Shown here one piece after another: positions 1 to 7,398 of a stretch of DNA of 10,456 nt. Position numbers and translations under genes: made by a program. How positions within the stretch are numbered: position 1 is the stretch's first letter; every line of letters begins with the position of its first letter. The notes beneath the pieces were generated by a model. It did no database searches. It saw only the letters and a list, made by a program, of their open reading frames with translations, and had not been told where the DNA came from. Source of the stretch: Pseudomonadota bacterium (GTDB lineage: Bacteria; Pseudomonadota; Gammaproteobacteria; Burkholderiales; Burkholderiaceae_D); assembly GCA_023416415.1 (NCBI GenBank), contig JAEZHR010000044.1, forward strand, positions 1-10,456, in the 5' to 3' direction.

Positions 1-584
1 AGCTCGAGCGGTGCGATCCACAACAGGCGCGGTGCGCCGAATGCGTCCGGCTGGCGAATCAGGGTGCCGGCGGCGGTGTCGACTTTCTCCAGTGCGGCAG
101 AGGGCGGTTGCGGGAACCACGGTGCCAGTGCCTCGATGGCGGCTTGCCCGCCGATGCCGAGCGCGATCTGCTCCGTGCCGGCGTCGGACAACTTGACCTT
201 TGAGCGCAGCACGTACATCTGCAGTCGCTTCTGAATGGCTGCCTGGAGCACGCGCGGCAATTGCAGCAGGATCGTGTCCTGAGATTTCCAGATCAGAAAG
301 GTGGCAAGCAGGCGTCCTTTCGGCGAGCAGTAGCCCGCGCGGCGGGCGTGGCCAGGGTCGAGGTGCTCCACATCCTGCGTAAGCTGGTTATGCAGGAAAG
401 TTGCCGCGTCTTCGCCACGGGCGGCGATCAGGCCAAGATCGGACAAGGGGGCGATGTAGCCGGCGCCGGCGCGGCTCAAGATATCCGGTCCGGCCTCGGC
501 AAAGCCGAGCACCTCGCCCTCCTTGCCGAGAGTTGCGCCTTGCGCTGAAAGAAACTGCAACCAGGGATGCGATGAATCAGTCAT
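1..584 (-). CDS. ygfZ: YgfZ/GcvT-like folate-binding protein, 3' end truncated by the window edge
   Basis: The reading frame opens at ATG 584-582 on the minus strand (MTDSSHPWLQFL...) and runs off the left edge after 194 codons without a stop. Residues about 45-90 contain the pattern ...FLHNQLTQDV...GYCSPKGRLLATFLIW, the N-terminal signature of the YgfZ/GcvT-like tetrahydrofolate-binding family. In E. coli, YgfZ supports folate-dependent assembly or repair of Fe-S enzymes, including the MiaB tRNA-modifying enzyme. The family's diagnostic K-G-C-[YF]-x-G-Q-E cysteine motif would lie further along and is outside the window, so it cannot be checked. No clear Shine-Dalgarno sequence precedes the ATG; the start rests on the family-like N-terminus. 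The gene is divergent from mltG, with a 96-bp gap. Identification is strong by motif; the function is known from the family. Confidence 0.9.
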   Translation of the reverse strand, partial: MTDSSHPWLQFLSAQGATLGKEGEVLGFAEAGPDILSRAGAGYIAPLSDLGLIAARGEDAATFLHNQLTQDVEHLDPGHARRAGYCSPKGRLLATFLIWKSQDTILLQLPRVLQAAIQKRLQMYVLRSKVKLSDAGTEQIALGIGGQAAIEALAPWFPQPPSAALEKVDTAAGTLIRQPDAFGAPRLLWIAPLE

Positions 585-610
585 GGAGTGGACAATGCCG
601 GAACGGGATT

Positions 611-640
611 AACGATTATTATCTCGGCTCGATTATAGTG
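611..640. promoter_or_regulatory. AT-rich divergent promoter region between ygfZ and mltG
   Basis: The 96-bp gap between ygfZ and mltG contains one AT-rich patch in otherwise GC-rich DNA. On the minus strand 637-632 reads TATAAT, a perfect -10 hexamer for ygfZ, placing a start near 625. On the plus strand 634-639 reads TATAGT, a possible -10 for mltG with a leader of about 35 nt. CGATTAT occurs twice, at 613-619 and 630-636. Neither strand has a convincing -35 at 16-18 bp, so the promoter calls are tentative. Confidence 0.35.
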
Positions 641-680
641 AGCTCATCGCAATCGCGTTGCCGCGCCTGCGCCCCAGATC

Positions 681-1679
681 ATGTTCCTGCTACGCAAGCT
701 CCTCCTGTTCTTCCTGTTTCTGACCGTGCTCGGTGCCGCACTGTTCGTGCTCTGGGCCGTGCGTCCGCTTCCCATGACCGGGCAGGGGGCGATTGAATTC
801 GAAGTGCGCGCCGGAAGCAGTGCGCGCAGTGCAATGCGGCAGATGGCGAACGCCGGCGTGCCGGCCAATCCCTGGCTGATGGAAGCCCTGGCCCGATTGA
901 GCGGGCGCGGGAACAGGCTCAAGGCGGGGTACTACGAACTCAAGCCCGGCACCTCGCCGCATGCCCTGATCGGGCAACTCGTGCGCGGCGAACAGGCCCA
1001 AGCGGCGGTCACCATTGTCGAAGGATGGACATTCCGCCAGATGCGCGAGGCGATCGCAGCACAGCCGAAGTTGCGACATGAAACGAAGGGCTTGTCGGAT
1101 CGCGAGCTCATGCAGCGCATCGGCGCCGAGCACGAACATCCGGAAGGGCTGTTCTTTCCTGATACATATCTCTATGTCAAGGGATCCACCGACGTTGCCA
1201 TTTTTCGCAAGGCATATGCGCTGATGCGCGAGCGCCTGCAGACTGTGTGGGACGGTCGCGACCCGACCCTTCCGTACAAATCGCCGTACGAAGCGCTGAT
1301 CATGGCCTCCATCATCGAAAAGGAAACAGGGCGTGGGGAGGATCGTGGCCTGGGCGCGGCCGTGTTCGTGAACCGCCTGAGAATCGGCATGCTGCTGCAG
1401 ACCGACCCGACGGTGATCAACGGCATAGGCGAGCGCTTCGACGGCAATATCCGCAAGCGCGATCTGATCACCGATACGCCATACAACACCTACACGCGGC
1501 GCGGTCTGCCACCGACCCCGATCGCCTTGCCGGGCGCAGATTCGCTTGCGGCCGCCTTCAATCCGGCGCAGAGCGATGCGCTCTATTTTGTCGCGCGCGG
1601 CGACGGCACCAGCCATTTCTCGCGCACGCTGGAAGAACATAACCGCGCTGTGGACCGCTACCAGCGCGGACGGCGCTGA
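681..1679 (+). CDS. mltG: Endolytic murein transglycosylase MltG (YceG-like)
   Basis: MltG cleaves nascent glycan strands within peptidoglycan at the outer face of the inner membrane and is thought to release or terminate growing chains. The 332-aa protein has a single N-terminal membrane anchor (about residues 7-28), a LysM-like region (about 36-105), and the YceG catalytic domain. The conserved SIIEKET segment (residues 210-216) holds the catalytic glutamate. It is followed by NRLRIGMLLQTDPTVI (231-246), the YNTYTRRGLPPTPIALPG block (268-285) and the C-terminal ALYFVARGDGTSHFS (300-314), all family hallmarks. Length is close to the E. coli protein (about 340 aa). The start at 681 is the only plausible ATG before the anchor; no clear Shine-Dalgarno is seen. 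It leads the mltG-tmk-holB-pilZ-tatD cluster and is followed 58 bp later by tmk. The usual gammaproteobacterial upstream neighbour pabC is absent. Confidence 0.96.
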   Translation: MFLLRKLLLFFLFLTVLGAALFVLWAVRPLPMTGQGAIEFEVRAGSSARSAMRQMANAGVPANPWLMEALARLSGRGNRLKAGYYELKPGTSPHALIGQLVRGEQAQAAVTIVEGWTFRQMREAIAAQPKLRHETKGLSDRELMQRIGAEHEHPEGLFFPDTYLYVKGSTDVAIFRKAYALMRERLQTVWDGRDPTLPYKSPYEALIMASIIEKETGRGEDRGLGAAVFVNRLRIGMLLQTDPTVINGIGERFDGNIRKRDLITDTPYNTYTRRGLPPTPIALPGADSLAAAFNPAQSDALYFVARGDGTSHFSRTLEEHNRAVDRYQRGRR

Positions 1680-1708
1680 GCCGGGGGCGGACTTGAGGCC
1701 GTATCTGC

Positions 1709-1737
1709 GGCCGGCCGAATCTAGGATAATGCCGGCC
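1709..1737 (+). promoter_or_regulatory. -10-like element and GC inverted repeat at the tmk start
   Basis: A GATAAT hexamer (1725-1730) ends 7 nt before the tmk ATG at 1738, the spacing of a -10 box that would start transcription at or one base before the start codon. It lies in the loop of a 7-bp perfect inverted repeat, GGCCGGC (1709-1715) and GCCGGCC (1731-1737). The overlapping AGGATA (1723-1728) could alternatively serve as a Shine-Dalgarno at 9-nt spacing in a read-through transcript from mltG. No good -35 was found. Confidence 0.35.
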
Positions 1738-2349
1738 ATGACTGGCAAATTCATTACTTTCGAAGGCATCGACGGTGCCGGCAAGTCCACCCATCTGGCG
1801 TTCTTCGCGCAGCAGCTGCGCGCGGCCGGCCACACCGTCATCGTCACGCGCGAGCCGGGCGGCACGCCCTTGGGCGAGAAGCTGCGGGAACTGCTGTTGC
1901 AGGAGCGCATGCATCTGGAGACCGAGGCACTGCTGATGTTCGCCGCGCGGCGCGAGCATATTGCGCAAGTGATCGCGCCGGCACTGGCGCGGGGCGACTG
2001 GGTCATTTCGGATCGGTTCACTGACGCCAGCTTTGCCTATCAGGGTGGAGGACGCCACTTGGCGCTGGACAAGCTGCGCACGCTCGAACAATGGGTGCAT
2101 CCGACCCTGCAGCCCGACCTGACGCTGCTGTTCGACGTGCCGCTGGATGTGGCGCGCGCGCGTCTCGATGCCACACGCGTGCTGGACAAGTTCGAGCGGG
2201 AGCGCAGCGATTTCTTCGCCGCGACCCGTGCCGAGTACCTGCGCCGTGCCGCCGAGTTCCCGCAGCGCTTTCGCGTCATCGATGCCACCCGCACGATCGA
2301 GGATACGCAGACGGCATTGCGCGGATTCATCGAGGAGCTGTGCGCGTGA
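1738..2349 (+). CDS. tmk: Thymidylate kinase (dTMP kinase)
   Basis: Tmk phosphorylates dTMP to dTDP with ATP, an essential cytoplasmic step in dTTP supply. The 203-aa protein opens with FITFEGIDGAGKSTH (residues 5-19), which contains the P-loop. TREPGGTPLGEKLRELLL follows at about 37-54, then the DRFTDASFAYQGGGR dTMP-binding block (about 95-109), and a LID region around LDKFERERSDFF (about 155-166). Length matches the family (about 205-215 aa). An in-frame ATG at 1729 would add three residues, but ATG 1738 gives the family-typical N-terminus and is better spaced from the purine-rich AGGATA. The stop TGA overlaps the holB GTG start (GTGA, 2346-2349), indicating translational coupling of two replication-related genes. 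Confidence 0.96.
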   Translation: MTGKFITFEGIDGAGKSTHLAFFAQQLRAAGHTVIVTREPGGTPLGEKLRELLLQERMHLETEALLMFAARREHIAQVIAPALARGDWVISDRFTDASFAYQGGGRHLALDKLRTLEQWVHPTLQPDLTLLFDVPLDVARARLDATRVLDKFERERSDFFAATRAEYLRRAAEFPQRFRVIDATRTIEDTQTALRGFIEELCA

Positions 2350-3365
2350 GCGGGCCATATCCCTGGCACGTCAGCGCCTGGCAGCAATTGCAGCAGATGC
2401 GCGCGCGCCTGCCGCACGCCATCCTGTTCCACGGACCACAGGGTACCGGCAAGACCGTCTTTGCCGAGCAGTTCGCGCAATCCCTGCTGTGCAGCAGTCC
2501 GTGCGCGGACGGCCAGGCCTGCGGCACATGCGATGCCTGTGGCTGGTTCACCCAGTATGCGCATCCGGACTACCGGCGCGTTCGACCGGAGGCACTGGAA
2601 GACGAGGTGCCGGACGACGAAGGCGAAGGCAAGAAGGCAAGCAAGACCAAGACGCCCTCGAAGGAGATCAAAATCGACCAGGTGCGGGCGCTGGGCGACT
2701 TCATGACCGTCTCCACCCACCGGCAAGGGCTGCGTGTGGTGTTGCTGTATCCGGCCGAGGCGCTGAACATGGCGGCCGCGAACGCGATTCTCAAGACGCT
2801 GGAAGAACCGCCGCCCTCCACCGTGTTCCTGCTGGTGTCCCATTCCGTTGAAAGATTGCTGCCGACCATTCTCTCGCGTTGCCGCAAGTTCGCGCTTCCG
2901 ATGCCGGCACCGGAACAGGCGCTGGCATGGCTTGAACAGCAAGGCGTTGCGAATGCCGGAGACTGGCTGGCGGAGCAGGGAGGCGCGCCACTGGCTGCAT
3001 TGACGCTGGCCAGGGACGGTGCACGCGAGGTGCAGGATGCGTTTCTGCAAGCGCTGGCGCGACCGGATGTCGAGGCGGCACTGAAGACCGCAGAGCACCT
3101 GCAGAAGGCTTCTATGCCCGATCTGGTGCTGTGGCAGCAGCGCTGGCTGTACGATCTGCTGGCGCTCAAATTTTCCGGAAGAATCCGGTATTATCCGCGT
3201 TATCGCAAGGAACTCGAGCGTCTCGCCGGACATGTTGCAGCCTCCGAACTGCTGCGGCTGATCAAGGGGGCGAACGAACGCCGCGCGGTTGCCGAGCACC
3301 CGCTGTCGGCTCGGCTGTTCCTCGAAGACCTGCTGCTCGAGTACGCACAGGCATTGTCTTCCTGA
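2346..3365 (+). CDS. holB: DNA polymerase III subunit delta' (clamp loader)
   Basis: HolB is the delta' stator subunit of the clamp loader that places the beta sliding clamp on primed DNA. The GTG start at 2346 overlaps the tmk stop by 4 nt and gives a 339-aa protein, close to E. coli delta' (334 aa). Visible features are an intact Walker A, GPQGTGKT (residues 30-37); a four-cysteine zinc module, C53, C59, C62 and C65; the AAANAILKTLEEPPPSTVF region (about 143-161); and the sensor-1/SRC segment ILSRCRK (about 175-181). A charged stretch at about 83-108, acidic then lysine-rich, separates the zinc module from the rest of the AAA+ domain and looks like an inserted flexible linker. E. coli delta' is not an active ATPase despite its fold; whether this one binds ATP cannot be told from sequence. 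Confidence 0.94.
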   Translation: MSGPYPWHVSAWQQLQQMRARLPHAILFHGPQGTGKTVFAEQFAQSLLCSSPCADGQACGTCDACGWFTQYAHPDYRRVRPEALEDEVPDDEGEGKKASKTKTPSKEIKIDQVRALGDFMTVSTHRQGLRVVLLYPAEALNMAAANAILKTLEEPPPSTVFLLVSHSVERLLPTILSRCRKFALPMPAPEQALAWLEQQGVANAGDWLAEQGGAPLAALTLARDGAREVQDAFLQALARPDVEAALKTAEHLQKASMPDLVLWQQRWLYDLLALKFSGRIRYYPRYRKELERLAGHVAASELLRLIKGANERRAVAEHPLSARLFLEDLLLEYAQALSS

Positions 3366-3382
3366 CCATCAGCAAGGATTTC

Positions 3383-3775
3383 ATGGCCGAGCCCAATACC
3401 ATCATGCCGGGGGTTGCGTCGAATACAGGCGGCGCAGTGCGGCCCTCGGTACTCTCGTTGCCGATCAAGGAAAAGGCGGCCCTGTACGCCGCCTACATGC
3501 CTTTCCTCGCCAATGGCGGCATCTTTGTGCCTACCTCCAAGCCCTACAAGATCGGGGACGAGATCTATCTGATCCTGACGCTGATGGATGATCCGACCAA
3601 GTACCCGATCGCAGGCAAGATCGCCTGGGTCACGCCGGCCGGCGCGAACAACAACAAGGCGCAAGGCATCGGCGTGCATTTTTCCTCGGACGAAAGCGGG
3701 CAGCGCGTCAAGCTGCGCATCGAGGAATTGCTCGGTGCCGCACTGCGCTCCTCGCGCGCGACGCACACGCTCTGA
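3383..3775 (+). CDS. pilZ: PilZ-domain type IV pilus assembly protein
   Basis: The 130-aa protein starts at ATG 3383, preceded by AAGGA at 3374-3378 (4-nt spacing), 17 bp after holB. It matches the short PilZ-only type: LSLPIKEKAALYAAYMPFL (about 24-42), NGGIFVPT (44-51), GDEIYLILTLMD (58-69), AGKIAWVTPAG (77-87) and GIGVHF (95-100). Pilus-type PilZ proteins are needed for type IV pilus biogenesis, with the PilB ATPase and FimX as known partners in Pseudomonas and Xanthomonas. The RxxxR arginine motif needed for c-di-GMP binding is absent from the N-terminal segment, so this copy probably does not bind c-di-GMP. Its position between holB and tatD is the same as in Pseudomonas aeruginosa, which supports orthology. 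No other pilus gene is in the window. Confidence 0.92.
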   Translation: MAEPNTIMPGVASNTGGAVRPSVLSLPIKEKAALYAAYMPFLANGGIFVPTSKPYKIGDEIYLILTLMDDPTKYPIAGKIAWVTPAGANNNKAQGIGVHFSSDESGQRVKLRIEELLGAALRSSRATHTL

Positions 3776-3823
3776 TACCGTTCAGGCAAGGCGCCGCACC
3801 CTGCGTCACGTGAATCGAGCGCG

Positions 3824-3829
3824 TAAAAT
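3824..3829 (+). promoter_or_regulatory. -10-like TAAAAT immediately upstream of tatD
   Basis: In the 60-bp pilZ-tatD gap, TAAAAT ends 6 nt before the tatD ATG at 3836, which would put +1 exactly on the A of the start codon. It is flanked by GCGCG (3819-3823) and CGCGC (3831-3835), a 5-bp inverted repeat. No Shine-Dalgarno sequence and no good -35 are visible. The element suggests an internal promoter making a leaderless transcript. Confidence 0.4.
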
Positions 3830-3835
3830 GCGCGC

Positions 3836-4621
3836 ATGTACATCGATTCCCATTGCCATATCAATTTCCCCGAACTGGCCGAGCGCCTTCCGCAGATCTT
3901 CGACAAGATGGCGGAAAACCGCGTCACGCATGCGCTGTGCGTTTCGGTCAGCATGCCGGAATTCCCCCAGGTACTGGAACTGGCCGAACGCCATCCCAAC
4001 GTATTCGCTTCGGTCGGCGTGCATCCTGACTATGAAGACACGCCCGAGCCCGACGTCGAGGAACTGGTGCGTCTGGCCGCGCATCCGAAGATTGTTGCAA
4101 TTGGCGAAACCGGTCTCGACTATTACCGGCTCGAAGGCGATCTCGAATGGCAGCGTGCCCGTTTCCGAACGCATATCCGTGCCGCGCGCGAAAGCGGGAA
4201 GCCGCTCATCATTCACACCCGTGCTGCGTCCGAAGACACGATTCGCTTGATGCGCGAGGAGGGCGCGGGTACTAGTGCCGGCGGGCCGGGCGGCGTCATG
4301 CATTGTTTTACTGAAACGCTGGAGGTGGCGCAGGCGGCAATGGAGCAGGGCTTCTACATCTCCTTCTCCGGCATCGTCACCTTCAAGAATGCCAAGGCGT
4401 TGCAGGCCGTCGCGCGCGAAGTCCCGCTGGAGCGCATGCTGATCGAGACCGATTCACCCTACCTCGCGCCGATGCCGCATCGCGGCAAGAGCAACGAACC
4501 TGGCCTGGTTGCGCATGTGGCCGAATATCTCGCCGAGCTCAAGGGCGTGCCGCTGGATCAGTTGGCTCGCCAGACCAGCGAGAATTTCTTCAATCTTTTC
4601 GCGGCGGCCAAGGGGCAATGA
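3836..4621 (+). CDS. tatD: TatD-family metal-dependent deoxyribonuclease (YcfH position)
   Basis: TatD-family enzymes are TIM-barrel metal-dependent hydrolases with 3'-5' DNase activity, linked to DNA repair and degradation. The 261-aa protein shows the whole metal-site set: the SHCH motif with H6 and H8 near the N-terminus, E91 in GETGLDYY (90-97), H127 in IIHTR (125-129), H156 in MHCF (155-158) and D206 in ETDSPYL (204-210). Length fits the family (about 260 aa). A short Gly/Ala/Ser-rich insertion (about 143-153) precedes the MHCF strand. By gene order it corresponds to E. coli ycfH, which follows holB. ATG 3836 is chosen because YIDSHCH is the canonical N-terminus. Its stop overlaps the ankyrin gene start by 4 nt (ATGA, 4618-4621). 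Confidence 0.94.
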   Translation: MYIDSHCHINFPELAERLPQIFDKMAENRVTHALCVSVSMPEFPQVLELAERHPNVFASVGVHPDYEDTPEPDVEELVRLAAHPKIVAIGETGLDYYRLEGDLEWQRARFRTHIRAARESGKPLIIHTRAASEDTIRLMREEGAGTSAGGPGGVMHCFTETLEVAQAAMEQGFYISFSGIVTFKNAKALQAVAREVPLERMLIETDSPYLAPMPHRGKSNEPGLVAHVAEYLAELKGVPLDQLARQTSENFFNLFAAAKGQ

Positions 4622-5307
4622 ACGTGCAGCGGATGCGCACAGGGCGAAGGACGGTGCTGGCGGCGCTGACGATGGCTGCCGGCCTGGCCTGGACCGGCGG
4701 CGCGCGCGCCGATTCCTACACGGACTGGTTTCGCGCGATCCCGCTCGACCATGCCCAGGTGGTGCGCAATCTGCTCGCCCGCGGATTTGATCCCAACACC
4801 ATAGAGCCAGCGCGCGGCGAGACCGCCATGATCATCGCGATGCGCGAGGGTGCGATGGATGTGTTCCGCTTGCTGCTCGACGCATCCGATATCGACATTC
4901 ACGCTCGCGCCTTCAACGGCGACACTGCGCTCATGATGGCCAGCTTCAAGGGCAATCTGGCAGCGGCGCAGCTCCTGATCGAGCGCGGCGCACGCGTGCA
5001 TCATTCAGGCTGGACGCCATTGCATTACGCAGCCACGGGCGGTCACAACGATGTGGCACGTTTGCTGCTGGACAACGGCGCCGAACTGGACGCGCGCTCG
5101 CCGAACAACACGACGCCCTTGATGATGGCCGCCTGGCGCGGGCACATTCTGACGGTCAAGCTGCTGCACGACGCTGGCGCCGACGCCACACTGAAGAATG
5201 ACCAAGGCATGACGGCGATCGATTTCGCACGCGTGGCCGACCAGAAGGATATCGTCGAAGGGCTGACCTGGCGGCTGCAGCGGGGCAGCGAGAGGCCCGC
5301 CCGCTGA
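4618..5307 (+). CDS. Exported ankyrin-repeat protein
   Basis: This 229-aa protein starts at ATG 4618, overlapping the tatD stop (ATGA), so the two are probably co-translated. The N-terminus is a signal peptide with twin arginines at residues 10-11 (GRRTVLA), a hydrophobic core (about 13-26) and an Ala-rich cleavage site after ARA (residues 29-31). The mature protein is almost entirely ankyrin repeats, about five, from residue 42 to 222. Consensus helices are visible in TALMMASFKGNLAAAQLLIERGA, WTPLHYAATGGHNDVARLLLDNGA and TPLMMAAWRGHILTVKLLHDAGA. The loop before WTPLHYAA is about three residues short. Ankyrin repeats bind proteins; the partner is unknown. The placement suggests a periplasmic scaffold or chaperone-like role, but that is inference. 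The RR pair leaves Tat or Sec export open. Confidence 0.85.
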   Translation: MNVQRMRTGRRTVLAALTMAAGLAWTGGARADSYTDWFRAIPLDHAQVVRNLLARGFDPNTIEPARGETAMIIAMREGAMDVFRLLLDASDIDIHARAFNGDTALMMASFKGNLAAAQLLIERGARVHHSGWTPLHYAATGGHNDVARLLLDNGAELDARSPNNTTPLMMAAWRGHILTVKLLHDAGADATLKNDQGMTAIDFARVADQKDIVEGLTWRLQRGSERPAR

Positions 5308-5329
5308 CGAAGGGCGCGCAGGACTTCGC

Positions 5330-6676
5330 TCATGCGGGCTGCGGCGCGGCCTGTGGCAGGCTCAGCACCGCTTCCAGTCCGCCATCCGGGTGGTTGCGCA
5401 ACACGAGCGTTCCGCCATGCTGCTCCGCGATGTTGCGGGCGATGGTGAGCCCCAGTCCGGTCCCGCCGGTTTCGCGCGAACGGGACGTCTCCAGCCGATA
5501 GAACGGCTCGAACACCTTCTCCAGTTCTTCTTCCGCGATGCCCGGCCCGCCATCGCGTACGCGCACCATGATTCGCCCATTCTCCGCGGCGCAGTCGATG
5601 CGGGCCTGCCCGCCATACTTCACTGCATTGCCGACCAGATTTTCCAGGCAGCGACGCAGGGCAAGCGGGCGTGCCCAGACGGTTGCCTTGCAATGTCCGG
5701 TCAGGCTCACATCCTGTCCGGCATCGACTGCGTCCTCGCAAACGCTGTCGAGCAGCGAATCCAGATCGAGCGCGCGCAGCGGCTCCGCGCTGTCAAGGCT
5801 GCGCGCAAGATCCAGTCCTTCACGCACCATCGCCTGCATCGCAGCCAGATCGCCGACCAGCCGCATGCGCAATTCGTCGTCTTCCACCTTTTCCAGACGC
5901 AGGCGCAGGCGCGTCAACGGCGTCTGCAAATCGTGCGTGACGGCAGCAAGGATCTGGGTGCGCTGGCGTATGTGGTGACGGATGCGCGTCTGCATGGCAT
6001 TGAAGGCCGCCGCCGCCTTGCGGATCTCGCTGGCTCCGGCTTCGGGCAACGGGGCGCGATCGATGTCCTGGCCGAGCGCGGTTGCGGCGTCGGCCAGCCG
6101 CTTGAGCGGACGCATCGTCATGCGCGCGACCAGCGCCGCCAGCAGGGCGGTGCAGAGCAGGAATACGAGAATCGCACTGGCATTGATGTTCGGCACAACA
6201 GCCGGCGTGCGTGGAGGAGCGAGGCTCAGCCGCAGCGCATCACCATCCGGCAGCATGACCAGCAATGCTTCGCAACGCGGGTCGGAGCGGGAATCACCGC
6301 GTTGCGCGGAAGCGGTGCAGTCGCCTTCGCGCAGCGGGCTGGACGCTACCGCATAGTCTTCCGGCAGGCGTTGCCTGAGCTTGACCACCATGGCAGAGGG
6401 GGACTCAAGTACGGGTTCGGCGATGCCGGCTTCCTCGGCACGCAAGCTGGCGCGCGCCGTGGACTCGTAATAGACGGGACGCAGCTCGGGTGGAATCGTT
6501 TCGAGCGAGAGCAGAAACTGGGCCGTGCGTTCGACCGCCTGGTGGTCACGGAACTGGCTAATCATGCGCTGGCGTTCGCTGAAAGCCAGTGCAGTGGCTA
6601 GCACGGTCGTGAACAGCACGCCGCCGAACAGGATCAGAAAGACCCGCGTGGTCATCGAGCGCAGCACCGTCGTCAC
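5330..6676 (-). CDS. EnvZ-like membrane sensor histidine kinase
   Basis: This is a two-component sensor kinase acting with the adjacent response regulator. The GTG start at 6676-6674 overlaps the regulator's TGA (GTGA), giving 448 aa; an internal ATG at 6655 is a possible alternative. The domains in order are TM1 (about 11-31), a periplasmic sensor (about 33-165), TM2 (about 166-187), HAMP (about 187-240), a DHp domain with phospho-acceptor H248 in THDLQTPLTRLRLRLE, and HATPase_c with N-box ENLVGNAVKY (345-354), G1 DGGPGI (375-380), F-box FEPFYRLE (389-396) and G2 GGTGLGL (404-410). All catalytic motifs are intact. The periplasmic part has two cysteines, C120 and C135, that could form a disulfide. 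Its stop lies 22 bp from the ankyrin gene end, in convergent orientation, without a clear terminator. The signal is unknown. Confidence 0.93.
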   Translation of the reverse strand: MTTVLRSMTTRVFLILFGGVLFTTVLATALAFSERQRMISQFRDHQAVERTAQFLLSLETIPPELRPVYYESTARASLRAEEAGIAEPVLESPSAMVVKLRQRLPEDYAVASSPLREGDCTASAQRGDSRSDPRCEALLVMLPDGDALRLSLAPPRTPAVVPNINASAILVFLLCTALLAALVARMTMRPLKRLADAATALGQDIDRAPLPEAGASEIRKAAAAFNAMQTRIRHHIRQRTQILAAVTHDLQTPLTRLRLRLEKVEDDELRMRLVGDLAAMQAMVREGLDLARSLDSAEPLRALDLDSLLDSVCEDAVDAGQDVSLTGHCKATVWARPLALRRCLENLVGNAVKYGGQARIDCAAENGRIMVRVRDGGPGIAEEELEKVFEPFYRLETSRSRETGGTGLGLTIARNIAEQHGGTLVLRNHPDGGLEAVLSLPQAAPQPA

Positions 6677-7392
6677 TCTCTGGTCACCGGCGTGGCCAGC
6701 ACATAGCCTTCATTGCGTACGGTCTTGATGATCTGGGGCGCGCGCGCGTCATCGCCGAGCTTCTGGCGCAGGCGACTGATCTGCAGGTCGATCGAGCGGT
6801 CGAAAGGATCGGCATCGCGCCCCTGCGTGAGATTGAGGACATGGTCTCGACTGAGCACGCGGTTGGCGTGGTCAATGAAAATCTTGAGCAGGCGGAACTC
6901 CGCGCCGGACAGCGACACCACCGTGCCATCTGCACGCACCAGATGACGAGCGGTGAAATCCAGGGTCCAGCCGGCAAACCTGGCTACCTGCTGCTGATTG
7001 TCCTGCAGACCAGGCGGTAATGCCTCGGTGCGCCGCAGGACACTGCGGATGCGCGCCAGCAGTTCGCGTGGCTCGAACGGCTTGGCAAGATAATCATCGG
7101 CTCCCATTTCCAGACCGAGGATGCGATCGACAGGCTCGCCACGCGCGGTCAGCATGATCACTGGCGTGTTCGAACTGGCACGCAAGTTGCGGCACAGGGT
7201 CAGGCCATCCTCGCCTGGCAGGTTGAGGTCGAGCACGATGAGATCGACCCGGCCTTGCTCAAGCTGCGTCGCCATGCCCTTGCCGTCCCCGGCCGTGCGG
7301 GTTTGATAGCCGTTGCGCTGCAGGTAGTCAGACAGCAAGGCATTGATGTCGTGATCGTCGTCGACGATGAGAATGACGGGTGTGTTTTCCAT
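6673..7392 (-). CDS. OmpR-family response regulator
   Basis: This DNA-binding response regulator is partnered with the kinase downstream. ATG 7392-7390 gives 239 aa, the normal OmpR length, beginning MENTPVILIVDDD; longer upstream in-frame readings add nothing receiver-like. The receiver domain (about 5-120) has the acidic pair D11/D12, phospho-acceptor D55 in LIVLDLNLPGEDGL, T82 in LTARGEPVDRI and K104 in AKPFEPRELLARIR. The winged-helix domain (about 136-235) contains the recognition helix near RSIDLQISRLRQKL (199-212) and ends with VRNEGYVLA. LPGEDGL, GLEMGADDY and PFEPRELLARIR resemble OmpR itself more than PhoB or CpxR. It is transcribed ahead of the kinase and divergently from the Spy-like gene, a likely target. 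No Shine-Dalgarno precedes the ATG. Confidence 0.95.
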   Translation of the reverse strand: MENTPVILIVDDDHDINALLSDYLQRNGYQTRTAGDGKGMATQLEQGRVDLIVLDLNLPGEDGLTLCRNLRASSNTPVIMLTARGEPVDRILGLEMGADDYLAKPFEPRELLARIRSVLRRTEALPPGLQDNQQQVARFAGWTLDFTARHLVRADGTVVSLSGAEFRLLKIFIDHANRVLSRDHVLNLTQGRDADPFDRSIDLQISRLRQKLGDDARAPQIIKTVRNEGYVLATPVTRE

Positions 7393-7398
7393 GGGGCA

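Noticed and set aside
690..2021. 443-codon open frame on the minus strand opposite mltG and tmk
   Set aside because: It is fully antisense to two well-supported genes, has the Arg/Ala/Gly/His-rich composition of a GC-rich shadow frame, and shows no recognisable domain.
2040..3299. 419-codon minus-strand open frame opposite tmk and holB
   Set aside because: Shadow of holB codon bias; low-complexity Arg/Gln/His composition and no family motif, while the plus-strand frame has clear clamp-loader motifs.
3383..3775. PilZ protein as a c-di-GMP receptor
   Set aside because: The RxxxR motif is missing; the protein matches the short pilus-assembly PilZ type, which does not bind c-di-GMP.
5308..5328. 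Possible terminator hairpin CGAAG/CTTCG between the ankyrin and kinase genes
   Set aside because: Only a 5-bp stem with an 11-nt loop and no T-tract; too weak to call.
5390..6601. 403-codon plus-strand open frame opposite the histidine kinase
   Set aside because: The minus-strand frame has every kinase motif; the plus frame has no domain signature or ribosome binding site.
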